Shown here: in pieces, positions 17,072 through 25,291 of the stretch
How the letters are laid out: each line of letters opens with the position of its first letter
Position numbering within the stretch: position 1 is the first letter of the stretch
Source of the DNA: Nocardia sp. NBC_01327
GTDB lineage: Bacteria; Actinomycetota; Actinomycetes; Mycobacteriales; Mycobacteriaceae
Length of the DNA: 64,000 nucleotides
NCBI RefSeq assembly: GCF_035958815.1
Contig: NZ_CP108383.1
Span: 2,604,001-2,668,000, forward strand
Direction: 5' to 3'
Translations under genes and position numbers: made by a program
The notes under the pieces: generated by a model
What the model was told of the DNA's origin: nothing
The model's database searches: none
The model's input: only the letters and a program-made list of their open reading frames with translations

Positions 17072-17316
17072 AACCAAGGCCTCAATCTCCCCAAAGGGCT
17101 CTACAGCTGCACGAACCGTGCCACCTCACCCTGGTGGAGCGCGCTTGCACATGGCTTGCGCGCCGCTGTCGCACCCGCAAGCTGCGAGCGGTATTCCGAG
17201 CGGGTATCAATCCCCGCGTCGTCCGCCCTATGAGCGAAGTCATATGGTGGACGCTGAGATCGCCCGCCCCGCCCGATCGGAGCGGTGGGCCGACCAGCGA
17301 AAAACAGGAGTAGTTC

Positions 17317-18060
17317 GTGACGAGCATGTGGGGCGCGCCATTGAGTGCGCGTTGGCGCGGGTCGCGTCGCCAGGATCCGGAGCAGGCGCGTTTCCTGACG
17401 GTGGCCTCGGCCAAGTGGGTGCTCGCCAATCGGGCCTACACCCCCTGGTACATCGTGCGGTACTACCGGCTGTGGAAGTTCAAGATGGCCAATCCGCATA
17501 TCGTGCTGCGCGGCATGGTCTTCCTGGGCCGCAATGTCGAGGTGCACTGCACGCCGGATCTGGCCCGCCTGGAAATCGGCCGCTGGGTGCACATCGGCGA
17601 CGGCAATGCCATTCGCTGCCACGAGGGTTCGCTGCGCATCGGCGACAAGGTGGTCTTCGGCAAGGACAATGTCGTCAATACCTACCTGGATATCGAAATC
17701 GGCGAATCCACCCTGGTCGCGGACTGGTGCTACATCTGCGATTTCGACCATGTCACCGATGACATCAATCTGCCCATCAAGGACCAGGGCATTGTGAAGT
17801 CCCCGGTCCGCATCGGCCCCGATACCTGGATCGCCGCCAAGGTCACCGTCCTGCGCAGCACCCGCGTCGGCCGCGGCTGCGTCCTCGGCGCGCACGCCGT
17901 GGTGAAGGGCGACGTCCCCGACTACGGCATTGCCGTCGGCGCCCCCGCCCGAGTGGTCAAGAACCGCAAGGACGCCTGGGACGCCGCTGCCGAAGCCCGC
18001 GCCGCGCACATGGCCGCCCTCGCTGATATCGAACGTAAGAAGAACGGCGTCACCGCATAG
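17317..18060 (+). CDS. hexapeptide-repeat (left-handed beta-helix) acyltransferase
   Basis: 247 residues from a GTG start. The central part is a left-handed beta-helix of hexapeptide turns (LEIGRWVHIGDGNAIRCHEG, LRIGDKVVFGKDNVVNTYL, VRIGPDTWIAAKVTVLRSTR, VGRGCVLGAHAVVKGDVPDY) with the catalytic-type His in CDFDHVTDD. It corresponds to Rv3034c, a proposed acyl/acetyltransferase of the mycobacterial MGLP locus. Likely role: O-acylation of a sugar, with the GT4/GH57/methyltransferase genes ten kilobases downstream as pathway partners (inference). A strong terminator follows. Confidence 0.85.
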   Translation: MTSMWGAPLSARWRGSRRQDPEQARFLTVASAKWVLANRAYTPWYIVRYYRLWKFKMANPHIVLRGMVFLGRNVEVHCTPDLARLEIGRWVHIGDGNAIRCHEGSLRIGDKVVFGKDNVVNTYLDIEIGESTLVADWCYICDFDHVTDDINLPIKDQGIVKSPVRIGPDTWIAAKVTVLRSTRVGRGCVLGAHAVVKGDVPDYGIAVGAPARVVKNRKDAWDAAAEARAAHMAALADIERKKNGVTA

Positions 18061-18093
18061 CGCAGCGCCTGTGACAGTGCAGCGCCGCTGACG

Positions 18094-18121
18094 AATGGCC
18101 GGGCCCGGATGCCCGGCCATT
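18094..18121 (+). terminator. hairpin terminator after the acyltransferase
   Basis: A perfect 11-bp stem AATGGCCGGGC / GCCCGGCCATT around CCGGAT, 34 nt past the acyltransferase stop. Confidence 0.75.
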
Positions 18122-18149
18122 GTCGTATCCGCCCGGTACCGTCGGCGGC

Positions 18150-18683
18150 ATGAGTCGTTACGCCGCTTTCCTGCGCGGGATCATGCCGAGCAATCCGAAT
18201 ATGAAGAACGACAAGCTGCGCGGCGTATTCGAGGGGCTCGGCTTCGACGAGGTGAGCACGCTGCTCTCCAGCGGCAATCTGGTGTTCTCCAGCGATGAGA
18301 CCGATATGCCCGCACTGGAAGACCGGATTCAGCAGGCGCTGCAGGCCGAACTCGGCATCGGCGGCGGAACCTTGATTCGCAGCCGAGAGCAACTGCAGGC
18401 GCTGGTGGACCTCGACCCCTTCGCCGGGCTGACCCATTGCCGCGAAACGTATTTGACGGTGACGTTCGTCAAGAACCCCGCGGTGGGTCCGCCCGGAGCC
18501 AATACCGAGGAGACGGTGCGCGTGCTCGGCTATGACAAGCACGCTGCCGCGATCCTGTCGGTCATCGACAACACCAATCCGAATACCACGACCTACATGC
18601 AGTGGCTGCAGAAGAAGTACGGCAAGGACGTCACCACCCGCACCTTCCTGACCGTGCAGAAGACCTTGAAGAAGCTCGGGTAG
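18150..18683 (+). CDS. DUF1697 family protein
   Basis: 177 residues from the ATG at 18150 (MSRYAAFLRGIMPSNPNMKN...), the typical DUF1697 opening 'AFLRGI...'. The rest has the family pattern of a two-lobed alpha/beta fold (LLSSGNLVFSSDE, ETYLTVTFVKNPA, RTFLTVQKTLKKLG). The biochemical function of the family is unknown. A TACCGT box (18137-18142) lies 7 nt before the start, suggesting a leaderless transcript. The in-frame GTG at 18120 overlaps the upstream terminator and is unlikely. Confidence 0.85.
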   Translation: MSRYAAFLRGIMPSNPNMKNDKLRGVFEGLGFDEVSTLLSSGNLVFSSDETDMPALEDRIQQALQAELGIGGGTLIRSREQLQALVDLDPFAGLTHCRETYLTVTFVKNPAVGPPGANTEETVRVLGYDKHAAAILSVIDNTNPNTTTYMQWLQKKYGKDVTTRTFLTVQKTLKKLG

Positions 18684-18708
18684 CCCCGGCCCGGATTATG
18701 CTGTGGCG

Positions 18709-19143
18709 GTGACTATCGGTCTCCGTAGTGCATGCGCCGGTCTGGCCGCGCTCGCCCTGATGGGTTCGATCGCGGGTATCGCGCAGGCCACCCCGCCCGA
18801 TGGTGTCACCGGGGTGATTCTGACGCGGACCACGATCGGCGGCACCGACTACATTCTGCGCGAAATCACCATCGCTCCAGGCGGTTCCACCGGCTGGCAC
18901 TATCACGACGGCACCCTGTACGCGGTCCTGCGGCAGGGGCAGATGAGCCATTTCGACGCGACCTGCGCATCGGATATGACCGGCGGACCGGGCACCACCT
19001 TCGTCGAGCGGGCAGGCACGGGCAATATCCACATCGAACGCAATCTGGGCACCGAGCCGCAGATTCTCGATGTGCTGTATGTGCTGCCCGCCGGCAGTCC
19101 GCTCTCCGAGGACGCGCCGAACCCGGGCTGCCCGTTCAACTGA
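18709..19143 (+). CDS. secreted cupin-domain protein
   Basis: About 144 residues. A Sec signal peptide (IGLRSACAGLAALALMGSIAGIAQA) is followed by a small cupin barrel with metal-ligand pattern GWHYHDGTLYAVLRQG and a later His in GNIHIERN. A TATGCT box (18697-18702) lies 6 nt before the GTG at 18709, so this start is preferred to the GTG at 18703 (leaderless inference). No lipobox is seen, so it is probably released. Two cysteines in the mature part (ATCASD and NPGCPF) could form a disulfide. Function unknown. Confidence 0.75.
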   Translation: MTIGLRSACAGLAALALMGSIAGIAQATPPDGVTGVILTRTTIGGTDYILREITIAPGGSTGWHYHDGTLYAVLRQGQMSHFDATCASDMTGGPGTTFVERAGTGNIHIERNLGTEPQILDVLYVLPAGSPLSEDAPNPGCPFN

Positions 19144-19162
19144 CGGTTGGCACCTGTCCCGC

Positions 19163-20146
19163 TCAGTCGCGGACTATGAGTTCGGCGGTGAAAACCTCTG
19201 AGGGCGGCCGGATTCCGGTGCGGATCTGGGCGATGAGCAGGCGGGTCGCCGCGACGGCCTGTTCCTCGCGCTTGGTGTCCACCGCGGTGAGCGGCGGGTG
19301 GCTCAGGCGGGCGATCATGCCGTCGGCGGTGATCAGGGCGATGGGGCGGCCGGTTGCGGTCAGGGCTGTGGAGACGCCTCGGGCGATCGAATCCAGTGGG
19401 GCATAAACACAGTCGGTGTCGGGGAAGCGTCGCAGGAGGTCGGTGGCGGCCTGGTGGCCGGCCGCGACGCGGGCATCGCCGGCGTCCGCGATTGCCACTC
19501 GTGGCGGAATGCCCTGGTGGGCACACCAATCCAGGAAGGCGCGGTGCGTTCCGGCGGCGGTCTGGCGGCGGCTGGAGTCGACGATGAGGGCGGGGCGGGT
19601 GTATCCGCGTGCCAGGAAATGGCTCATGGCGCACTCCACCGCGCTGCCGCGATCGAGGGAAACCGTTGCCACATCCTGTCTTTCGGTATCTCCGCTGATC
19701 AGCACCACGGGGAGGTCGCGGTCGACGAGCGCGGTGACCAGTCCGTCGTCGGGATCCGGATCGACGAGCAGGATGCCGTCCACACTGAGGTTCTGCACCC
19801 AATTCTGTTGATCCGAAGGCGGAACGAGGGTGAGCGCATACCCCTGGGCGAGGCTTTCCGCGGCCGCGGCCACGGCGGTGCGCATGTACCAGTCGAGCCG
19901 GCTGTCGCGGTCGGCGCTCTCATCGGACATGAGCGAGGCGACAATGGCGAGGGTATTGCCCGCGCCGGTGCGCAGCGCGCGGGCCCGGGGGTCGGCCTGG
20001 TATCCGAGGTCGGCGGCGACCTGCTGAATGCGTTCCCGGGTGCGGCTGTCGATGCGGCCCTTGCCGTTCAGGGCGTGCGAGACGGTGGCGACCGATACTC
20101 CGGCGGCCCCCGCGACATCGCGAATGGTGGGTCGGGAACCGGCCAC
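19163..20146 (-). CDS. LacI family transcriptional repressor
   Basis: 327 residues. The N-terminal LacI helix-turn-helix is canonical (TIRDVAGAAGVSVATVSHALNGKGRI, about 7-32) with hinge helix ADPRARALRTG. The periplasmic-binding-protein-like effector domain follows. It diverges from the amidohydrolase operon at 20320. The gap holds two near-identical AAACGTTTT palindromes, so it almost certainly represses that operon and itself. The inducer should be the imported substrate or an intermediate. Confidence 0.93.
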   Translation of the reverse strand: MAGSRPTIRDVAGAAGVSVATVSHALNGKGRIDSRTRERIQQVAADLGYQADPRARALRTGAGNTLAIVASLMSDESADRDSRLDWYMRTAVAAAAESLAQGYALTLVPPSDQQNWVQNLSVDGILLVDPDPDDGLVTALVDRDLPVVLISGDTERQDVATVSLDRGSAVECAMSHFLARGYTRPALIVDSSRRQTAAGTHRAFLDWCAHQGIPPRVAIADAGDARVAAGHQAATDLLRRFPDTDCVYAPLDSIARGVSTALTATGRPIALITADGMIARLSHPPLTAVDTKREEQAVAATRLLIAQIRTGIRPPSEVFTAELIVRD

Positions 20147-20201
20147 CGGTATCTCCTCATCTCGATGCGTTGGCGAACTCGCTGCCCGATGCTACACGCT
20201 C

Positions 20202-20219
20202 TGCCAAAACGTTTTTGCA
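20202..20219. promoter_or_regulatory. LacI-type operator 1
   Basis: TGCCAAAACGTTTTTGCA, an 18-bp near-perfect palindrome (one mismatched pair) with the central CG typical of LacI-family sites. It lies 56 nt upstream of the repressor start. Confidence 0.8.
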
Positions 20220-20281
20220 ACACGGTCGTAAAGCGCGTTCACGCCCACGAAATCTGCGGCGCGCAAGCTGTTTCGCACAGG

Positions 20282-20299
20282 TGCTGAAACGTTTTGGCA
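20282..20299. promoter_or_regulatory. LacI-type operator 2
   Basis: TGCTGAAACGTTTTGGCA shares the AAACGTTTT core and TGC...GCA ends with operator 1. The two centres are 80 bp apart, and this copy lies 21 nt ahead of the amidohydrolase start. The pairing suggests cooperative or looping repression. Confidence 0.8.
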
Positions 20300-20319
20300 T
20301 CCAGGATCGGAGGCAGCAG

Positions 20320-21609
20320 ATGGCCCATCGCACCGTGTTCACCGACGCCGTCGTCTTTCCGGTGCACGACGAAAGCCTCGATCCCTACCGTGGCTACCTC
20401 GTGGCCGATGAGGCGGGAATTCTCCTCGAGACCGGCGCGGGCGACTACCGCCCGCGGTCCGAACAGGAGGCCATCGTCGATCTCGGCGGCGCCCTGGTCT
20501 TCCCGGGATTCGTCTCCGCGCACAGTCACCTGTGGCAGAGCGTCTTCCGCGGCGTCGCCGACGGCTGCTCGACCATGGGCTGGATCGGCAAGCTGCACAA
20601 GCGATTCGGCGCGGCCATGGAACCGGGCGATATGTATGCCTTCACCAGGCACGGCCAGCACGATCTGCTGCGCCACGGAATCACCCTGGTGTGCAATCAC
20701 ACTCACGAGTTCGGCGGCGGCCCCGCCGAACAGTGGCAGGCGGCGCTCGACGGCCCGCAGCGGACGGTGTACTCGTTCTCGCCCCCGCTGTGGCTCTCGG
20801 CCGACGAACGCCTCAGTGAGCTGGACAAATTCATGCACCTCATCGCCGAGGACCGGCATCGCCTGCCCGCGATCTCGGTGAACACCACCGCCCTGCACAG
20901 CGTCGAGCAGATGCGCCGCGAGAGCGAGATCCTGCGCGAGCTCGGCCTCGGCCTGCACGCGCACTATCTCGAGGACCCGACAGTGGCTGCCGAACAACAG
21001 CATTCGTTCGACGACCTGGTGGCCGCCGATCGCCTCGGCCCCGACACCGTCTTCGCGCACTTCATCCACACCACTCCGCATATTCGCGATACCGCCGCCC
21101 GCGCCGGTGCGGCCATGGTCTGGAATCCGCTCTCCAACGGACGCCTCGGCTCCGGCATCGCTGATATTCCGGGCTATCGCGCCGCCGGTCTGCGCATCGG
21201 CATGGGCGTCGACGGTCAGGCCAGCGCCGATACCGCCGATCCCTTCCAGAACATGCGCACCGGCCTCTACCTGCTGCGCGCCGCGGCGCAGGACCCGGTC
21301 GTGCTCGATGCCCGCACGGTGCTGCGCATGCACACCCTCGACAGCGCCGCCGTGCTCGGCGTCGGTCATCTCGCGGGCAGCCTCGAGGTCGGCAAGGCCG
21401 CCGATTTTGTGGTCTGCGATCCGCCCGCGCCGTACACCCACCTGCCGGCCGCGGAACTGTGGCCGTTCGCGGTGCTCTCACTCTCGGCGGCCGATATCAC
21501 CGATGTGTACGTGGGCGGTCAGCGCGTCAGCGGCGGCACCGCCGATCGTGACCGGGCCCTCGAAAAAGACTGCGGCGCGCGGGTTTCCCGCCTGTACAGC
21601 GCCGTCTGA
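20320..21609 (+). CDS. metal-dependent amidohydrolase (TRZ/ATZ, 8-oxoguanine deaminase-like)
   Basis: The ATG at 20320 follows GGAGG (20309-20313); 429 residues. It is a TIM-barrel amidohydrolase with metal motif FVSAHSHLWQ (His68, His70), a second His cluster CNHTHEF, LHAHYLED, FAHFIHTT and the catalytic Asp in GMGVDGQASAD. The composite-beta ends (VFTDAVVFPVHDE, ADFVVCDPPAPYTHL) match cytosine/guanine-deaminase-like enzymes acting on N-heterocycles. It is the first gene of a LacI-controlled operon with a flavoenzyme and an ABC importer, which implies catabolism of an imported nitrogenous compound. Exact substrate unknown. Confidence 0.85.
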   Translation: MAHRTVFTDAVVFPVHDESLDPYRGYLVADEAGILLETGAGDYRPRSEQEAIVDLGGALVFPGFVSAHSHLWQSVFRGVADGCSTMGWIGKLHKRFGAAMEPGDMYAFTRHGQHDLLRHGITLVCNHTHEFGGGPAEQWQAALDGPQRTVYSFSPPLWLSADERLSELDKFMHLIAEDRHRLPAISVNTTALHSVEQMRRESEILRELGLGLHAHYLEDPTVAAEQQHSFDDLVAADRLGPDTVFAHFIHTTPHIRDTAARAGAAMVWNPLSNGRLGSGIADIPGYRAAGLRIGMGVDGQASADTADPFQNMRTGLYLLRAAAQDPVVLDARTVLRMHTLDSAAVLGVGHLAGSLEVGKAADFVVCDPPAPYTHLPAAELWPFAVLSLSAADITDVYVGGQRVSGGTADRDRALEKDCGARVSRLYSAV

Positions 21610-21640
21610 ACCATTCCTGCCAGGAAGAAGGAGAACAACC

Positions 21641-23347
21641 ATGTCCGCATCCGTCGATTTCTCACCGATCGAGAGTCTTGTCGCCGACCTGGGTGAGATC
21701 GAGCATTCGGTGGACGAGCGCATACTGCGCGCCAAGAGCCGGGACCGCTTCGCGCAGAGCCCACTGCTGCGCGAGGTCATGCGCGGCCTGCTCGCCGATA
21801 TCTACATCGCCCCGACCTCCAAGGAAGAACTGCGCACCGTCGTGGCTTCCTGTGCGCGCCATCGCATTCCGATCACCATTCGAGGCGGGGGCACCGGCCA
21901 GTTCGGTCAGGGCGTTCCGCTGACCGGTGGTGCGGTCATCGATGTCACCGGCATCGTGGGCGTCGTCGGTCAGAAGTTCGGCACCGTCCGGGCCCTGTGC
22001 GGCACGCTCATCACCGATATCGACGCCGAAATCCGGCCCACCGGCTGGGAATTGCGCATGCATCCCTCCACCACCCGCAAGGCCACCATCGGCGGCTTCG
22101 TCGCGGGCGGTCACGCCGGAATCGGCAGTTGCCAGTGGGGAATTCTGCGCGACCGCGGCAATATCACCGCCATCGAGGTCATGACGGTGGAGGAGGAGCC
22201 GCAGCTGATCGAGTTGATCGGCGACGACGTCAATATCGCGCATCACGCGTACGGCGCCACCGGGATCATCACCGAGGTGGAATTGCCGACCGCGCCCGCC
22301 TGGAAGTGGCAGGAGCTGATCATCTCCTTCCCCGAATTCTCCCAGGCCGTCCGCTTCTCCATCGACGTCTGCAAGAGCGAGGGCGTCCTGAAGAAAGTGG
22401 TGTCCCCGCAACAGCATCCGCTGCCTGCGCTCTACCCCGACCTGGCGCGGTTCGTCCCGGAGGGGCATTCGATGGTGCTCATGATGGCCGCCGAGCAGAG
22501 CATGCCCAATGTGGCGGATCTGGTGGCCGACAATGGCGGCGAGATTCGCAATCGCTCCGAGGAGGAGGCGGGCCCGTACCGGCTGCCGCTCTACGAATAC
22601 ACGTGGGGCCATTCGATGATGCATTTCCAGCGCAAGAATCGCAGTCTCATCGGCCTGCTCGCGCTGTACCCGCAGGACGGCCTCTACGAATCGATCATGA
22701 AGGTCTGCGAGGAGTTCGCCGATCTGGGCCCGACCCACGTGGAGATGAAGCGCTTCGACGGCGGACTGTCCGCACAGGGATCTCCGGTGTGGGACTTCCA
22801 GAGTCAGGAACACCTGGCCGAAGTCACCCGCCGGCTCCAGGAGGCCGGGCTCGTGATCGCGAACACGCACACCCCGACACTGCTCGCCAGCGGAATGAAG
22901 CCGTGGGCGCAGGCCGAAGCCGAATTCAAACGCCGCGTCGACCCGCATCGCCTTCTCGCCCAAGGCAAATCCGACGACGAGGTAGAAGACGAGGTCACCC
23001 TCTCCACCCAGCTCCCCAACAGCGGCTGGTCCTACAGCCTCACCGACTCCGCCGCGCCCGCCCAAACTACAGCGCCTGTCGAGACTGCTGCGTCCGCTCA
23101 AACTCTCGCGCCTGTCGCGGCTGTCGAGACTGTCGCGCCCGCCGAGACTGCTGCCACCGCCCAAACTGCCGCGCCCGCCCAAACTGCCGCGCCCGCCGAG
23201 ATTGCCGCGCCCGCCGAGATTGCCGCGCCCGCCGAGACTGCCGCAACGATCCAGACCGCTCCGCCCGGCCAGACTGCCCCGACCGCGCAGGCTGTCGCGC
23301 CTGCCGAGATCGCCGCGCCCGCACAGACTGTGGAGCAGGTTCGATGA
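21641..23347 (+). CDS. FAD-binding (PCMH-type) oxidoreductase with repetitive Ala/Pro tail
   Basis: 568 residues from an ATG behind AAGAAGGAG. Residues ~45-200 form a FAD_binding_4 (VAO/PCMH) domain: YIAPTSKEELRTVVASC, RGGGTGQFGQGVPLTGGAV, RMHPSTTRKATIGGFVAGG and GITEVE-like YGATGIITEVELP. No His or Cys stands at the usual covalent-flavin position, so FAD is probably non-covalent. Residues ~200-470 are the substrate half. From ~470 a low-complexity tail follows (AAPAQT/AAPAEI hexapeptides) encoded by 18-bp tandem repeats, unusual for the family. Its stop overlaps the next start (ATGA). Likely oxidises the amidohydrolase substrate or product (inference). Confidence 0.85.
   Translation: MSASVDFSPIESLVADLGEIEHSVDERILRAKSRDRFAQSPLLREVMRGLLADIYIAPTSKEELRTVVASCARHRIPITIRGGGTGQFGQGVPLTGGAVIDVTGIVGVVGQKFGTVRALCGTLITDIDAEIRPTGWELRMHPSTTRKATIGGFVAGGHAGIGSCQWGILRDRGNITAIEVMTVEEEPQLIELIGDDVNIAHHAYGATGIITEVELPTAPAWKWQELIISFPEFSQAVRFSIDVCKSEGVLKKVVSPQQHPLPALYPDLARFVPEGHSMVLMMAAEQSMPNVADLVADNGGEIRNRSEEEAGPYRLPLYEYTWGHSMMHFQRKNRSLIGLLALYPQDGLYESIMKVCEEFADLGPTHVEMKRFDGGLSAQGSPVWDFQSQEHLAEVTRRLQEAGLVIANTHTPTLLASGMKPWAQAEAEFKRRVDPHRLLAQGKSDDEVEDEVTLSTQLPNSGWSYSLTDSAAPAQTTAPVETAASAQTLAPVAAVETVAPAETAATAQTAAPAQTAAPAEIAAPAEIAAPAETAATIQTAPPGQTAPTAQAVAPAEIAAPAQTVEQVR
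23132..23239 (+). repeat. 18-bp in-frame tandem repeat in the flavoenzyme tail
   Basis: Six consecutive 18-bp units run from 23132. The four at 23168-23239 are GCCGCGCCCGCC followed by CAAACT, GAGATT, GAGATT and GAGACT, encoding AAPA(Q/E)(T/I). More diverged copies continue on both sides (about 23050-23340). Being a multiple of three, unit gain or loss would keep the frame. Confidence 0.9.
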
Positions 23348-24513
23348 CCGCGTGGTGGAGCCGGGCAGGCGCAGCCGCTCTGGCCATTGCCGCGGTCGGC
23401 TCACTGGCCGCGTGTTCCTCTTCCTCCGACAGCACCGCGGCTTCCGGATTCACAGGGCCGATCGGCTCGGTGAATCTGAAGGATGTCTGCCCGGCCAAGA
23501 TCGTCGTGCAGAGCGGCTGGAATCCGGAGTCGGAGTTCGGTTTTCTCTACAACCTGGTCAGCGCGCACCCGAAGATCGACGCCGGGAGCAAGTCTGTCAG
23601 CGGCCCGCTGTTCTCGCACGGTGAATACACCGGCGTGGATATCGAAATCCGCGCCGGCGGACCGGCAATCGGCTTCCAGCCGGTCATGTCGCGCATGTAT
23701 CAGGACCACGACATCATGCTCGGCTCGGTGGACACCGAGCAGGCGGTCTCCACCTCGTCCTCCGCGCCGGTGACCAGCGTCTTCGCGCCGATGGTCAAGA
23801 GCCCGCAGATGATCATGTGGGATCCGGCCACCTACCCGCAGGTCAAGACCATCGCCGATCTCAAGGCCACCAAGGCCAAGGTGCTGTACTTCCAGGGCGA
23901 GGCGTACATGGACTATCTGACCGGCTCCGGCATTCTCGACAAGGGTCAGGTCGATTCCAGCTACGACGGCACACCCTCGTATTTTGTTGCGGCAGGCGGG
24001 AAAGCGGCACAGCAGGGCTTCTCCAGCACCGAGCCGTACGTGTACGAGCACCAGGTACAGGCGTGGAACAAGCCGGTGGCCTACCAGCTCGTCGCCGACG
24101 CGGGCTTCCCCACCTACAAGTCGACCGTGGCCGTGCGCACCGGTGACCTGGCGAGCGAATCGGCCTGCCTGAAGAAGCTCGTCCCGGTCCTGCAGCGCAG
24201 CCAGGTCGACTTCCTCGGTTCGCCGGATGCCGCGAACAAGGTCATCGTCGACGCGGTCTCGGCCTACAACACCGGCTGGGCCTACGACGACGACAATGCC
24301 AAGTTCGCGGTGAAGTCCATGCTGGCGGACGGCATCGTCGGCAATGGAACCGGCTCCGCCATAGGCGATTTCGACCAGGCCCGCGTCGCCAAGATCCTCG
24401 ACATCACCAAGCCGATCTTCGCCTCGGGCGGCGTCTCCATGGCGGGCACGCTCACCCCCGCCGTGCTGGCCACCAATGAATTCATCGATCCGGCAATCGG
24501 ATTGACCAAGTGA
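23344..24513 (+). CDS. ABC transporter substrate-binding lipoprotein (NitT/TauT-like)
   Basis: 389 residues; the ATG overlaps the flavoenzyme stop. The signal peptide (WWSRAGAAALAIAAVGSLAAC) ends in lipobox LAAC. The mature protein has the two-lobed NMT1/SsuA/TauA-type pattern (IVVQSGWNPESEFGFLYNL, DIEIRAGGPAIGFQPV, MWDPATYPQVKTIADLK). It should capture the ligand outside and deliver it to the permease at 25288, energised by the ATPase at 24524. Ligand unknown; the operon enzymes suggest a nitrogen heterocycle (inference). Confidence 0.87.
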   Translation: MTAWWSRAGAAALAIAAVGSLAACSSSSDSTAASGFTGPIGSVNLKDVCPAKIVVQSGWNPESEFGFLYNLVSAHPKIDAGSKSVSGPLFSHGEYTGVDIEIRAGGPAIGFQPVMSRMYQDHDIMLGSVDTEQAVSTSSSAPVTSVFAPMVKSPQMIMWDPATYPQVKTIADLKATKAKVLYFQGEAYMDYLTGSGILDKGQVDSSYDGTPSYFVAAGGKAAQQGFSSTEPYVYEHQVQAWNKPVAYQLVADAGFPTYKSTVAVRTGDLASESACLKKLVPVLQRSQVDFLGSPDAANKVIVDAVSAYNTGWAYDDDNAKFAVKSMLADGIVGNGTGSAIGDFDQARVAKILDITKPIFASGGVSMAGTLTPAVLATNEFIDPAIGLTK

Positions 24514-24523
24514 GGTTCGAGAC

Positions 24524-25291
24524 ATGACCACCATGCAGCGTGTCCGGGCCGATCTCGGACCGGAACTCGTCGGATTCGATCAGGCGGCGGTGGTGTTCGG
24601 CAACGGCATCCCCGCGCTCGAACAGGTCGATTTGGCCGTCCGCGCAGGCGAATTCGTCAGTATTGTCGGCCCGTCCGGCTGCGGGAAGTCCACGCTGCTG
24701 CGGGTGGCGGCCGGACTGCAATCCCTCACCGCCGGTCACGCGCGCATCCAGGCGCGTCGCATCGGATTCGTCTTCCAGGACGCCACCCTGCTGCCCTGGC
24801 GGACGGTCCGCCAGAATGTCGCTCTGCCAGGCGAACTCGACAAGCTCGACCGCGCCGAACGCATCAGCCGGGCGGACCGCGCCATCGACAGTGTGGGCCT
24901 CACCGGATTCGCAGATCACCTGCCGCACATGCTGTCCGGCGGTATGCGCATGCGAGTCTCGGTGGCCCGCGCCCTCACCTCCGACCCCGAACTGTTCCTC
25001 TTCGACGAACCGTTCGGCGCGCTGGACGAGATCACCCGCGAACACCTCAATGACGAGACCGCGAAACTCTTCGCGGACAGGCGATTCGCGGGCCTGTTCG
25101 TCACTCACTCGGTCGCCGAGGCGGTCTACCTCTCCACCCGCGTCGTGGTCATGTCCGGCCGCCCGGGCAGGGTCCTCGCGGATATTCCCATCCCGTTCGA
25201 TCACCCCCGCGAGCGTGCGCTGCGATTCACCCCCGAATTCAATGACATTGCCGCGCACATCAGCGATCTGCTCCGAGGAGGACACAAATGA
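24524..25291 (+). CDS. ABC importer ATP-binding protein (NitT/SsuB-like)
   Basis: 255 residues: Walker A GPSGCGKST (about 49-57), Q-loop FVFQDATLLPW, signature LSGGMRMRVSVARAL, Walker B LFLFDEPFGALDE and switch His in FVTHSVAEA. The GALDE and SVAEA wording is typical of the nitrate/sulfonate/taurine subfamily. The last 4 nt overlap the permease start. Third element of the LacI-controlled importer operon. Confidence 0.92.
   Translation: MTTMQRVRADLGPELVGFDQAAVVFGNGIPALEQVDLAVRAGEFVSIVGPSGCGKSTLLRVAAGLQSLTAGHARIQARRIGFVFQDATLLPWRTVRQNVALPGELDKLDRAERISRADRAIDSVGLTGFADHLPHMLSGGMRMRVSVARALTSDPELFLFDEPFGALDEITREHLNDETAKLFADRRFAGLFVTHSVAEAVYLSTRVVVMSGRPGRVLADIPIPFDHPRERALRFTPEFNDIAAHISDLLRGGHK

Noticed and set aside
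23132..23239. Repeats considered as a CRISPR array
   Set aside because: Units are contiguous 18-mers without unique spacers and are translated in frame.
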